A DNA stretch of 13,064 nucleotides from DATFJC01 sp035269445 (GTDB lineage: Bacteria > Patescibacteriota > Patescibacteriia > UBA2591 > UBA6264): positions 1 through 13,064 of the forward strand of contig DATFJC010000040.1 of assembly GCA_035269445.1 (NCBI GenBank), written 5' to 3'. The notes beneath the pieces are model-generated. The model was not told the DNA's origin. It was given only the letters and a program-made list of their open reading frames with translations, and did not search any database. Positions within the stretch are counted from its first letter, which is position 1. Each line of letters begins with the position of its first letter. The position numbers were made by a program, and so were the translations under genes. Shown here piece by piece: positions 6,358-13,064 of the stretch.

Positions 6358-7401
6358 ATGGGACTTTTTGGAATAGGCGATAAAAAAACTTATTTAGGTA
6401 TTGATATTGGCTCTACAAGTATTAAACTTGTGGAATTAGAAGAACAAAAAGGGGTGCCAGTTCTTTTAACTTATGGCTATGCAGAAAGAGCATTAAAAGA
6501 TGTCATAAGTGGTAGCTCAAAAGAAATTATTACAAAAGTAGCCAATCTTTTAAAAAGGGTTTATGAAAAAGCTGGTGTAGAGGGGTACAGGGCAGTGACA
6601 GCATTGCCTAATTTTTCTGTTTTTACCTCTGTTATTACAGTTCCCTATATGAAAAAAAAGGATCTTCAATCTGCTATTAATTGGGAAGCTAAAAAAGTTG
6701 TTCCCATGCCTATAAATCAAGTTGTGCTTGATTGGAGAATTATTAATACCTTTCAAACAAGTAATGGTAAAAAGAATTATAGGGTTCTTTTAACAGCTGC
6801 TTCTAAAAAACTTGTTAGGCGTTATGTGGAAATTTTTAAACAAGCTAATTTAGAGCTTTTGTCTTTAGAAACAGAATCTTTTGCCTTGTCTCGTTCTTTG
6901 CTTGGTAAAAGTAAAGAAACTACTATGGTAATTGATATTAGTGCCTTGACCACAGATATTATTATAATTGAAGATGGAGTGCCTGCTTTAAATAGAAGTA
7001 TTGATGTGGGAGGGGTAACAATTTCAAGGGCTATTGCTAATAGCTTACATATTGATTTTAAAAGAGCAGAACAATTTAAAAGAGATATTGGCATAGGGGG
7101 AGATTCTAAAATTCCTCAGGTAATTAGAGGAATACTTAATCCTGTTATTGATGAAATGAAATATTCTATTAAACTTTATAAAGAGCAGTCTGATAAAAAA
7201 ATAGAAAAAGTTATTATTTCAGGTGGCTCAGCTTATCTTCCCAATTTACCAGAATTTTTTGAAAAAGTTTTAGATAAAAGAATTATAATAGGTAATCCTT
7301 GGTCTAGGGTTGCTTATTATGAAGACCTAAGGCCAGCTCTTCAAGAAGTAGCGCCAAGGTTTACAGTAGCAGTCGGCCTGGCTTTAAGAGAAATAATGTA
7401 A
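6358..7401 (+). CDS. pilM: Type IV pilus assembly ATPase-fold protein PilM
   Basis: Cytoplasmic actin-like (FtsA-related) protein that binds the N-terminal tail of PilN and links the pilus inner-membrane complex to the motor. The 347 residues match the family length. Phosphate-1 motif YLGIDIGSTSIKLVEL lies at 12-27. The inserted SHS2-like subdomain lies at about 85-165 (VPYMKKKDLQSAINWEAKKVVPMP). Phosphate-2 motif VIDISALTTDIIIIEDG is at 191-207, followed by RSIDVGG (213-219). The adenosine-binding stretch VIISGGSAYLPNLPEFF is at 285-301. In phosphate-2, the usual Gly of DIG is Ser (DIS). It is the first gene after the promoter at 6291-6319 and is followed by the pilN-like gene after 6 nt. 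The start reads AATATG with no Shine-Dalgarno. Confidence 0.95.
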   Translation: MGLFGIGDKKTYLGIDIGSTSIKLVELEEQKGVPVLLTYGYAERALKDVISGSSKEIITKVANLLKRVYEKAGVEGYRAVTALPNFSVFTSVITVPYMKKKDLQSAINWEAKKVVPMPINQVVLDWRIINTFQTSNGKKNYRVLLTAASKKLVRRYVEIFKQANLELLSLETESFALSRSLLGKSKETTMVIDISALTTDIIIIEDGVPALNRSIDVGGVTISRAIANSLHIDFKRAEQFKRDIGIGGDSKIPQVIRGILNPVIDEMKYSIKLYKEQSDKKIEKVIISGGSAYLPNLPEFFEKVLDKRIIIGNPWSRVAYYEDLRPALQEVAPRFTVAVGLALREIM

Positions 7402-7407
7402 TTTTTT

Positions 7408-8028
7408 ATGGCTAAAGATTTTAATAAAAAAGATGACTTTGAAAGTCAAAACTTTGGTGATATGAATCCTGAGGTTGATGAATATAGAATTAGTCTTATT
7501 CCTAAAAAAATAGTTGTTATACCCAGGGTAGTTAAATCAAGGTTTTTACTTTTTGTTGCTTCTTTGGTTGTTATTATAACGATCTTTGGCGTGGTTTGGC
7601 TTTATACTAATTTACATTTTGAAAAAGTTGGTGATAGGGTCCATAAACTAAGGGGCGAAATTAGATTACTTGAAGGTAAAACTGCTTCCTATCTTGGCCT
7701 AAGAGATAGGATTGAAAATCTTCATAAAAAATCTAGCCGAGTTGATGATATATTAGATAGTCATATTTATTGGACTAAATTTTTTGCTTTATTAGAAAAA
7801 AATACTATTCCCAATGTTTTTTTTGGCGACTTTAGTGCTCGAGTTAGTGGTTCTATTAACTTGCAGGCTACGGCTAGAGATTTGTTATCTTTAGCAAGAC
7901 AATTAGTAGCTTTTAGGCAGGCTGATAATTTTGCTAAAGAAGTAAGATTATCAGGCATAAGAAAAAGCCCAGAAGGGGTAGGCGGAGTTTTTGATATTGT
8001 TTTACTTGATGGTGTTTTTAATAAATAA
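7408..8028 (+). CDS. pilN: PilN-like inner-membrane alignment protein
   Basis: A bitopic membrane protein of 206 residues, expected to pair with the PilO-like protein and to dock onto PilM. A cytoplasmic tail of about 45 residues contains ISLIPKK (28-34), which matches in form and position the IN(L/I)LP docking motif that PilN offers to PilM. One membrane segment follows at about 46-67, then a predicted coiled-coil helix (72-115) and a small alpha/beta domain (118-204: YWTKFFALLEKNTIPNVFFGDF, then GSINLQATARDLLSLARQLVAF), typical of PilN's ferredoxin-like fold. It lies 6 nt after pilM and 8 nt before the pilO-like gene. Sequence identity to proteobacterial PilN would be low; the call rests on architecture, the docking motif and gene order. 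Confidence 0.85.
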   Translation: MAKDFNKKDDFESQNFGDMNPEVDEYRISLIPKKIVVIPRVVKSRFLLFVASLVVIITIFGVVWLYTNLHFEKVGDRVHKLRGEIRLLEGKTASYLGLRDRIENLHKKSSRVDDILDSHIYWTKFFALLEKNTIPNVFFGDFSARVSGSINLQATARDLLSLARQLVAFRQADNFAKEVRLSGIRKSPEGVGGVFDIVLLDGVFNK

Positions 8029-8036
8029 TTTTTGTT

Positions 8037-8594
8037 ATGGCTAAGAAAAAAAAGGAAAAAACTTTTAAGGCAAGGTGGTATCATCGAGTTTTAGTAAGAT
8101 ACTGGTTTGTTATTATAATTATTATAATGATAGGCCTTTTTGCTTTTGAGTATTTTTTTGTTATTCAACCAAAAATAAGAGAAACTAAAAATGGCAAATC
8201 TTTAGATGTTAAAACTCATGAAAATATTTTAAGCCAGCAAAGAGAATACTTAAAGGGTTTAAAAGAATTAGAAGAAAAAGCTGACAATATTAAGGAAGAT
8301 GAATTAGAAAAATTGGATTATGTTGTAGCTCAAGATGCTGATTTACCTAAGATTTTAAATAAAATAGATATTTTAATTAAACAATCAGACTTTGATGTTG
8401 TAAAATATGGAGTAGGTTGGGAAAATGGTGAAATAACCATGACCTTTAGTTTTACTAATGGAGGCTATCAAATGGTTAAGAAATTTTTAGGTAAAATTGA
8501 AAGCAATATTCGCATAATGGATGTTACTAATATTTCTTTAAAAGAGGTAGGTAATATTTTATCCTTAACTATTAAAAGTTATTATCTTGAATAA
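8037..8594 (+). CDS. pilO: PilO-like inner-membrane alignment protein
   Basis: A bitopic membrane protein of 185 residues: a short Lys-rich cytoplasmic tail (1-20), one membrane segment (about 22-43), a charged coiled-coil helix (about 58-95), and a C-terminal alpha/beta domain. The C-terminal domain begins with DLPKILNKIDILIKQSDFDVV (102-122), followed by strands ITMTFSFTNGGYQMVKKFLGKIE (133-155) and LSLTIKSYYL. This is the usual PilO plan (TM, coiled coil, ferredoxin-like domain). Position directly after pilN and 2 nt before the next gene fits a PilN-PilO heterodimer made from one transcript. The N-terminal codons include an eight-A run (8046-8053), which is ordinary for Lys-rich genes in this genome. 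Sequence conservation is weak, so the symbol rests largely on position. Confidence 0.82.
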   Translation: MAKKKKEKTFKARWYHRVLVRYWFVIIIIIMIGLFAFEYFFVIQPKIRETKNGKSLDVKTHENILSQQREYLKGLKELEEKADNIKEDELEKLDYVVAQDADLPKILNKIDILIKQSDFDVVKYGVGWENGEITMTFSFTNGGYQMVKKFLGKIESNIRIMDVTNISLKEVGNILSLTIKSYYLE

Positions 8595-8596
8595 AT

Positions 8597-8992
8597 ATGG
8601 CTAAACTTAAAAAAGGCAAAAAAAGTAAAAAAGAATATATATATTTAATAATTTTTGTTGTAATAATGGTTTGCATTGGTTTTGTTATTATTAAATATTT
8701 AGTTTTAAGTGAATTTGGCCAAGGTAAAGATGATGCTCTTATAAAGCCAGCTTATTTAAAACAACCTATTCCTGACGTAGAAAAAATTATCACTGTTATT
8801 AGTGATCCTAAATTTAAAGAAATGGTTTATATTGAAAGCTTTTTTAGGCCCATTAAAGTAAATAAAGTGGGTCGGCCTAATCCTTTTGCTCCTTTTGGAG
8901 GCTTAAAAGAAGAAGAAAGTGATTTTGGTTATAAGGAAGAGGAAGATCAAGAACAAACCGAAGATGATAAACAAGAAAATGTTAATAATTAG
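8597..8992 (+). CDS. Small membrane protein in the pilP position, with GRPNPFAPF motif
   Basis: A 131-residue bitopic protein: Lys-rich start, one membrane segment (about 14-36), a short external part, then a motif GRPNPFAPF (92-100) and an acidic tail rich in Glu, Asp and Gln (104-131). In proteobacterial operons this slot, after pilO, holds pilP, whose product carries short NPF/DPF-type motifs in its flexible part and binds PilN/PilO. The similarity to PilP is only of that kind; no beta-sandwich domain is visible and the protein has no lipobox (Cys26 lies inside the membrane segment, preceded by Val). It starts 2 nt after the pilO-like stop and is followed by pilB after 32 nt, so a role in the pilus inner-membrane complex is very likely by context. 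The family itself is not recognised. Confidence 0.75.
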   Translation: MAKLKKGKKSKKEYIYLIIFVVIMVCIGFVIIKYLVLSEFGQGKDDALIKPAYLKQPIPDVEKIITVISDPKFKEMVYIESFFRPIKVNKVGRPNPFAPFGGLKEEESDFGYKEEEDQEQTEDDKQENVNN

Positions 8993-9024
8993 ATTAAATT
9001 ATAGTATATAAATTTGAAATATTT

Positions 9025-10761
9025 ATGTCTAAAGCTGATAATCAAATTTTAAAATATTTATTAAAGCAAGGTAAGGTTTCTGAGGATAAATATAAATCTA
9101 TTATAGCTGATGCTCAAAAAATGAAATTATCCCCAGACCAGCTTTTAGAATCTAAAAAAATAGTCCCTGAAGAGGTTATTGCTAAAGCTAAGTCAGAAAT
9201 ATATAAAGTACCCGTAGCTCAGCTTTATGGTATTTCAGTTGATAAAGATACCTTAAAAATAATTCCTAGAGAAACAGCTGAAAATTATCAAATTATTGCT
9301 TTTGATAAAAATGATAAGTTTTTAAAGGTAGCTATGATAAATCCAGGCAATTTTAAGGCTAGAGAAGCAGTTAATTTTATTGCTAGAGAAAATAATTTAA
9401 AAGCTAAATTTTTTACTGCTCCTACCTCAGCTATTAAAAATATATTAGATCAATATACTGGTTTAGGAGCTCAGGTTGAAAAGGCTTTAGGCAAAGCAGA
9501 GTCTCGTTTTGCTTCAGTGGGGACAGGGGAAGAGGCAGCTATTGGTTTAGAAAATGTTAGTGAGGCAGAGCCAATTGCTAAATTAGTGGCTTCAATTTTA
9601 AAATATGCAGTAGATAATGAAGCTTCTGATGTTCATATTGAGCCAGTTGGTAAAAAAACTAGAATACGCTATCGTATTGATGGTGTTTTAAGAGAAACAG
9701 CAAGTTTACCCAGTCATCTTCATTCTTCAATTGTTTCTCGTATTAAAGTAATGGCTGATTTAAAGCTTGATGAAACAAGAGTTCCCCAAGATGGACGTAT
9801 TAGAGTTAAGGTTTCTCAAAGAAGAGTAGATCTTCGTGTTTCTACTTTTCCTTTGCTTGATAAAGAAAAAGTAGTGTTAAGGGTTTTAGATCCAGCACAA
9901 AGAATTTTTTCTTTTAAAGAACTTGGTTTTTGGGGTAAGGGTTTAGAAATTATTGAAAATAATATTAATTTACCCCATGGAATGATACTTATTACTGGTC
10001 CTACTGGTTCTGGTAAAACTACTACTCTTTACACTATGCTTAAGCAATTAAACCAGGTTGGGGTTAATGTTGTTAGTTTAGAAGATCCTATTGAATATTT
10101 TATGGCTGGTGTAAATCAATCCCAAGTAGCTCCTGAGATTGGTTATGATTTTGCCCATGGTATTAGGTCAGTTGTTCGTCAGGACCCAGACGTTATTATG
10201 GTAGGTGAGATACGTGATAATGAAACAGCTGATTTGGGAATTCACGCTGCTTTAACTGGTCATATAGTTTTATCCACCCTTCATACAAATGATGCTTTTG
10301 GAGCTGTCCCAAGGCTTATAGATATGGATATTGAGCCTTTTCTTATATCTTCTTCTATTAATGTAATTTTAGCCCAACGTTTGGTAAGAACTATTTGTCC
10401 TCATTGTAAAGAAGAAATTGAAGTTACTCCTGAGGCTAAGCAAAAAATAAAAGACACTTTAAATCCTTTGAAATCAGTTAATTTAGATGATTATCGCGGA
10501 GAAGATGGTCAGCTTCACTTTTATAAAGGAGCTGGATGTCCTAGGTGTAATCAAGAAGGCTATAAAGGGAGAACAGCCATATTTGAGGTTTTAGAAATTA
10601 GTGACAATATGAAGAATATAATTGAAGAAGGATCAGATATAGATAGGGTAAAAGAAGAATTCAGAAAACAAAAAATGATAAATATGTTAGAAGATGGTTA
10701 TATTAAAGTTCTTCAAGGTAAAACAACCTTAGAAGAGGTTTTAAGAGCTGCTCGAGAATAA
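9025..10761 (+). CDS. pilB: Type IV pilus extension ATPase PilB
   Basis: Cytoplasmic hexameric ATPase of the GspE/PulE family that drives pilin polymerisation through PilC. The 578 residues include an N-terminal MshEN/T2SSE_N-type region (about 1-145), a PAS-like N2 domain beginning at AEPIAKLVASILKYAVDNEASDVHIEP (181-207), and a RecA-like core. All motor motifs are intact: Walker A GPTGSGKTT (325-333, K331), Asp box SLEDPIEY (351-358), Walker B DPDVIMVGEIRD (387-398) and His box TGHIVLSTLHTNDA (411-424). Arginines are conserved at RIRYRIDG and RVPQDGRIR. A four-Cys zinc site (C458, C461, C505, C508) marks PilB/GspE rather than PilT. The start reads TTTATG without a Shine-Dalgarno, 32 nt after the preceding gene. 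The intact motor here contrasts with the degenerate PilT homologue that follows. Confidence 0.97.
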   Translation: MSKADNQILKYLLKQGKVSEDKYKSIIADAQKMKLSPDQLLESKKIVPEEVIAKAKSEIYKVPVAQLYGISVDKDTLKIIPRETAENYQIIAFDKNDKFLKVAMINPGNFKAREAVNFIARENNLKAKFFTAPTSAIKNILDQYTGLGAQVEKALGKAESRFASVGTGEEAAIGLENVSEAEPIAKLVASILKYAVDNEASDVHIEPVGKKTRIRYRIDGVLRETASLPSHLHSSIVSRIKVMADLKLDETRVPQDGRIRVKVSQRRVDLRVSTFPLLDKEKVVLRVLDPAQRIFSFKELGFWGKGLEIIENNINLPHGMILITGPTGSGKTTTLYTMLKQLNQVGVNVVSLEDPIEYFMAGVNQSQVAPEIGYDFAHGIRSVVRQDPDVIMVGEIRDNETADLGIHAALTGHIVLSTLHTNDAFGAVPRLIDMDIEPFLISSSINVILAQRLVRTICPHCKEEIEVTPEAKQKIKDTLNPLKSVNLDDYRGEDGQLHFYKGAGCPRCNQEGYKGRTAIFEVLEISDNMKNIIEEGSDIDRVKEEFRKQKMINMLEDGYIKVLQGKTTLEEVLRAARE

Positions 10762-10791
10762 TTGTTTATAAAGTTTTTAATTTAATAATAT

Positions 10792-11859
10792 ATGTCTACT
10801 CAAACACAAAGTATTTTTAATCAAATTTGTCATTTAGCAGCTGAAAAAAAGGCTGATCAAATTTATTTTTTACCTGGTCAATTACCAGCTATAAAGGTAA
10901 ATGGTGATTTAAGTTTTTTAAAAAATCAAAATATTGTGTCTACATCTTTTACTCAAGAATTAATTGATGTTTTAATAGAGCCTGATGAAAAAAAAGAGCT
11001 TGAAAAAGAACAACAAATAAAGCTTGTTAAAAAATTAGAAAAAGTGGGTAATATTCAGGTTGATATTTATTTTTCTAGAGAAATGCCTTGTTTTAGAATT
11101 GAGCTTTTAAAACAAAATATTCCTGTTTTAAGTGATTTAAATGCTCCTGACTTAGTAAAAAATATTTTAAATAAAGAAAAGGGAGTAGTTTTTGTAACAG
11201 GAGATATGGGAAGATATGACCTTGCTGCTTCAATTTTAGATCATATTAATAAAAATAAAACTAAATTTATTGCCACTTTAGAAGATCCTATTAAAACTAT
11301 TATTTCAGGTAATAAAAGTGTTATTGAACAAAGAGAAATAGGCACTGATATTTCTAGTTTTGAAAAAGGCTTAGAATTTATACGAGAAAGAGATCCAGAT
11401 GTTTTAATGGTTAGTCAGGTTAAAAATAGCAAAGTTATGGACGAGGTTTTTGCCATAGCAGAATCCGGAGTTTTGGTTTTTGCTCTTTTTGATACCAGCA
11501 ATACTGTTAAAACAATTAAAAGAATTTTGCATTTTTATTCTCTTGGTAAATCAGATCATGTTAAATATTTTTTAAGTGAAAATTTAGCTGGCTCTATAAC
11601 CTCTCAACAAATTCCTAAAATAGGAGGAGGAAGGATGCGAGCTTATGAGGTTCTTATTGGGACTTCAGCAGTTAAAAATAATGTTGCTAGTGGTAAGTTC
11701 CATCGTCTTTCAGGTATGATAAATACTGTTGGTGAGCAAACTGCCATATCTCTAGATCAACATTTAGCTGATTTGGTTAGAAAGGGAGAGATTATGTCAG
11801 AACAAGCTTTAAAAAATTGTAATAACAAAGATACCCTAAGAACTCTTCTTAGTAGATAG
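10792..11859 (+). CDS. PilT-family protein with degenerate ATPase motifs (predicted pseudo-ATPase)
   Basis: The 355 residues align with PilT, the pilus retraction ATPase, from end to end: a PAS-like N domain (LAAEKKADQIYF..GQLPAIKVNGDL), the core from GVVFVTG (131), TLEDPI (162-167), IEQREIGTDISSFEKGLEF (178-196), DPDVLMV (201-207), TIKRILHFY (241-249) and a PilT-type C-terminus (RMRAYEVLIGTSAVKN, SLDQHLADLVRKGEI). The catalytic residues are gone. The P-loop reads GDMGRYDL (137-144), with Asp143 where PilT has its Lys and Leu144 where it has Ser/Thr. Walker B continues VSQV where PilT has VGEM, so Glu becomes Gln209. The two His-box histidines are Val227 and Asp234. The reading frame is intact and full-length, so it is not a decaying pseudogene in the usual sense. 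It sits between pilB and pilC, 30 nt after pilB. A structural or regulatory partner of PilB/PilC is inferred. A true PilT may exist elsewhere. Confidence 0.9.
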   Translation: MSTQTQSIFNQICHLAAEKKADQIYFLPGQLPAIKVNGDLSFLKNQNIVSTSFTQELIDVLIEPDEKKELEKEQQIKLVKKLEKVGNIQVDIYFSREMPCFRIELLKQNIPVLSDLNAPDLVKNILNKEKGVVFVTGDMGRYDLAASILDHINKNKTKFIATLEDPIKTIISGNKSVIEQREIGTDISSFEKGLEFIRERDPDVLMVSQVKNSKVMDEVFAIAESGVLVFALFDTSNTVKTIKRILHFYSLGKSDHVKYFLSENLAGSITSQQIPKIGGGRMRAYEVLIGTSAVKNNVASGKFHRLSGMINTVGEQTAISLDQHLADLVRKGEIMSEQALKNCNNKDTLRTLLSR

Positions 11860-11866
11860 ATTAGTT

Positions 11867-11891
11867 ATAATCTTTAATAGGGATTATTAAA
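11867..11891 (+). other. A/T-rich inverted repeats before pilC
   Basis: TTTAATA (11873-11879) pairs with TATTAAA (11885-11891) around the loop GGGAT. An alternative pairing is ATAATC (11867-11872) with GATTAT (11882-11887). No T-run follows directly, so it does not look like a terminator. It could be a weak leader or processing structure, or chance in A/T-rich DNA. Confidence 0.25.
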
Positions 11892-11905
11892 AAATTTTAT
11901 AAATT

Positions 11906-13064
11906 ATGATATTTGAATATAGGGCTAAAAAAGAAGATGGCACTACGGTTGATGGTAAAATTGATGCTGCCAATGAACAAGTAGCTATTGAAACTCTTTC
12001 TGACAAGGGTCTTATTATAATTTCTTTAACCAAACAAAGTAAATTGCCTTTTTGGCGACGTCCTTTAAATATTAGTTTTTTGCAAGGAGTAAAACCAAAG
12101 AAAATGGTTTTTATATCGCGTCAGCTTTCAGTAATGGTTTCAGCTGGTCTTCCTTTGGTTCAGGCTTTAAAAGTTTTAGCAGAACAATCAGATAAGATTT
12201 TTTTAAAAAACATTCTTCATAAAATAGCTGACGATGTAAGAGAGGGGAGGAGATTTTCAGTTGCTTTAGCTCAATTTCCAAAGGTTTTTGATGATTTTTA
12301 TATAAATATGGTAAGAGCAGGAGAAACAGCTGGTAAACTGGATGAGGTGTTAAATTATTTAGCTGACCAAAAAGAAAAAAACTATGATTTAATGAGTAAA
12401 ATTAAAAGCGCCATGATTTATCCTGCCTTTGTTATTGCTGCTGTAGTTGGGGTTATGATTATAATGATGGTTTTTGTTATCCCCCAATTAACTGGAGTTC
12501 TTCAAGAAGCAGGGGTTGATCTTCCCTTACCAACTAAAATTCTTATTGCAGTAAGTGGCTTTTTTTCCTCTAATTTTATTTTGATTTTATTGGCAACCAT
12601 TCTTTTAATTGCTGGTTTTATATTTTGGATTAAAACGCCAAAGGGAAAGGCTGTTTGGGATGATGTTTTATTAAAAATACCTATTTTTGGTGACTTATTT
12701 GAAGAAATATATTTAGTTCGTTTTACTAGAAGTTTATCAACTTTGATTATAGGGGGTATTCCAATTAGTTCAGCCCTTAAAATTGTAGCTAAAGTAGTAG
12801 GAAGTTCAGTTTATAAAGAAACTATTTTAGATGCTGTGGTTGACGTAGAAGAAGGACGTTCTATTAGTTCTTCTTTTAAGGATTCTCCTCATATACCAAG
12901 TATGTTATCTCAGCTTTTATCAGTGGGAGAAAGAACGGGTCGCTTAGATGATGTTTTGCAAAAGATTTCTGATTTTTATTCAAGAGAAGTTCAAAATACA
13001 CTTTCAAGATTAGTGACGCTTTTGGAACCTATAATTATAATATTTTTAGGAGTGGTAGTAGGGG
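11906..13064 (+). CDS. pilC: Type IV pilus platform protein PilC (3' end beyond window)
   Basis: Polytopic inner-membrane protein of the GspF/PilC family, the rotor platform on which PilB acts. 386 residues are visible with no stop before the window edge; relatives are about 400 residues, so little is missing. The start FEYRAKKEDGTTVDGKIDAA (3-22) is the family's N-terminal strand-helix. Two GspF repeats follow: FISRQLSVMVSAGLPLVQAL (69-88) with AGETAGKLDEVL (138-149), and FTRSLSTLIIGGIPISSAL (273-291) with VGERTGRLDDVL (340-351). Membrane segments lie at about 172-194 and 222-241, and a third begins at about 371 and continues past the edge. The ATG reads AATTATG, 46 nt after the PilT homologue's stop, with no Shine-Dalgarno. 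TATAAT at 11866-11871 lacks a good -35, so expression is probably from the operon promoter. Confidence 0.95.
   Translation, partial: MIFEYRAKKEDGTTVDGKIDAANEQVAIETLSDKGLIIISLTKQSKLPFWRRPLNISFLQGVKPKKMVFISRQLSVMVSAGLPLVQALKVLAEQSDKIFLKNILHKIADDVREGRRFSVALAQFPKVFDDFYINMVRAGETAGKLDEVLNYLADQKEKNYDLMSKIKSAMIYPAFVIAAVVGVMIIMMVFVIPQLTGVLQEAGVDLPLPTKILIAVSGFFSSNFILILLATILLIAGFIFWIKTPKGKAVWDDVLLKIPIFGDLFEEIYLVRFTRSLSTLIIGGIPISSALKIVAKVVGSSVYKETILDAVVDVEEGRSISSSFKDSPHIPSMLSQLLSVGERTGRLDDVLQKISDFYSREVQNTLSRLVTLLEPIIIIFLGVVVG

Noticed and set aside
8046..8053. Eight-A run at the start of the pilO-like gene (A AAA AAG type) as a programmed frameshift site
   Set aside because: Such runs are expected for Lys-rich genes here. 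The gene reads through in one frame to a full product and no stimulating hairpin or alternative product was seen.
908..8084. Minus-strand ORFs of 66-105 codons inside ligA, gatA, pilM and pilN
   Set aside because: All lie wholly or mostly opposite well-supported genes, have low-complexity translations without recognisable domains, and lack their own leaders. They are by-products of A/T-rich coding sequence.
8597..8700. Cys26 of the 131-residue protein as a lipobox cysteine, making it a PilP-like lipoprotein
   Set aside because: The residues before it are Ile-Met-Val, without the required Gly/Ala/Ser at -1, and it lies inside the membrane segment.
11846..11871. A separate promoter for pilC at TATAAT 11866-11871
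   Set aside because: No acceptable -35 stands 16-18 nt upstream (CTCTTC at 17 nt). The best, TTCTTA, is only 14 nt away.

Overview
The window is strongly AT-rich and gene-dense, and every recognisable gene lies on the + strand. Low GC, Lys/Ile/Asn-rich proteins, tiny gaps between genes, almost no Shine-Dalgarno sequences, and a compact type IV pilus operon with no secretin gene beside the pilM-O genes all point to a Patescibacteria/Candidate Phyla Radiation genome, probably Parcubacteria-like. The lineage is an inference from style and gene content; no rRNA marker is present. The standard stop codons fit every gene. gatA ends in TGA and no gene is interrupted by an in-frame TGA, so UGA=Gly recoding is not indicated.

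Layout. (1) Positions 2-436: the 3' end of a large surface protein, with a LamG-like domain, a Cys-rich linker and the end of a fibronectin-III-like module. A weak terminator-like hairpin follows. (2) 510-4267: housekeeping genes ligA (NAD-dependent DNA ligase), gatC and gatA (two subunits of the tRNA-dependent amidotransferase; gatB is not here). (3) 4328-6224: an envelope pair, made of a membrane-anchored thioredoxin-fold protein with a single-Cys CPYG motif and lgt (prolipoprotein diacylglyceryl transferase). A hairpin and a good sigma70-type promoter overlap between them. (4) 6358-13064: a type IV pilus/transformation-type machine, in the order pilM, pilN-like, pilO-like, a small membrane protein in the pilP position, pilB, a pilT homologue, and pilC (cut by the window edge). 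A TATAAT promoter stands in the 133-nt gap before pilM.

How the genes work together. PilM (cytoplasmic actin-like), PilN, PilO and the 131-residue protein would form the inner-membrane alignment complex. PilB is an intact extension ATPase acting on the platform protein PilC. The gene in the pilT slot is the surprise: it keeps the PilT fold from end to end but has lost the P-loop lysine, the Walker B glutamate and the His-box histidines, so it looks like a pseudo-ATPase. The LamG protein and the thioredoxin-fold protein are both exported and Cys-rich, which suggests disulfide chemistry outside the membrane.

A second whole-window signal concerns translation starts. All twelve assignable start codons are ATG with a T immediately before them (TATG), and none has a convincing, correctly placed Shine-Dalgarno sequence. 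This suggests that initiation may depend on an extended codon-anticodon contact. No tRNA, rRNA, CRISPR array, insertion sequence or attachment site was seen. The longest non-coding stretch is 133 nt.
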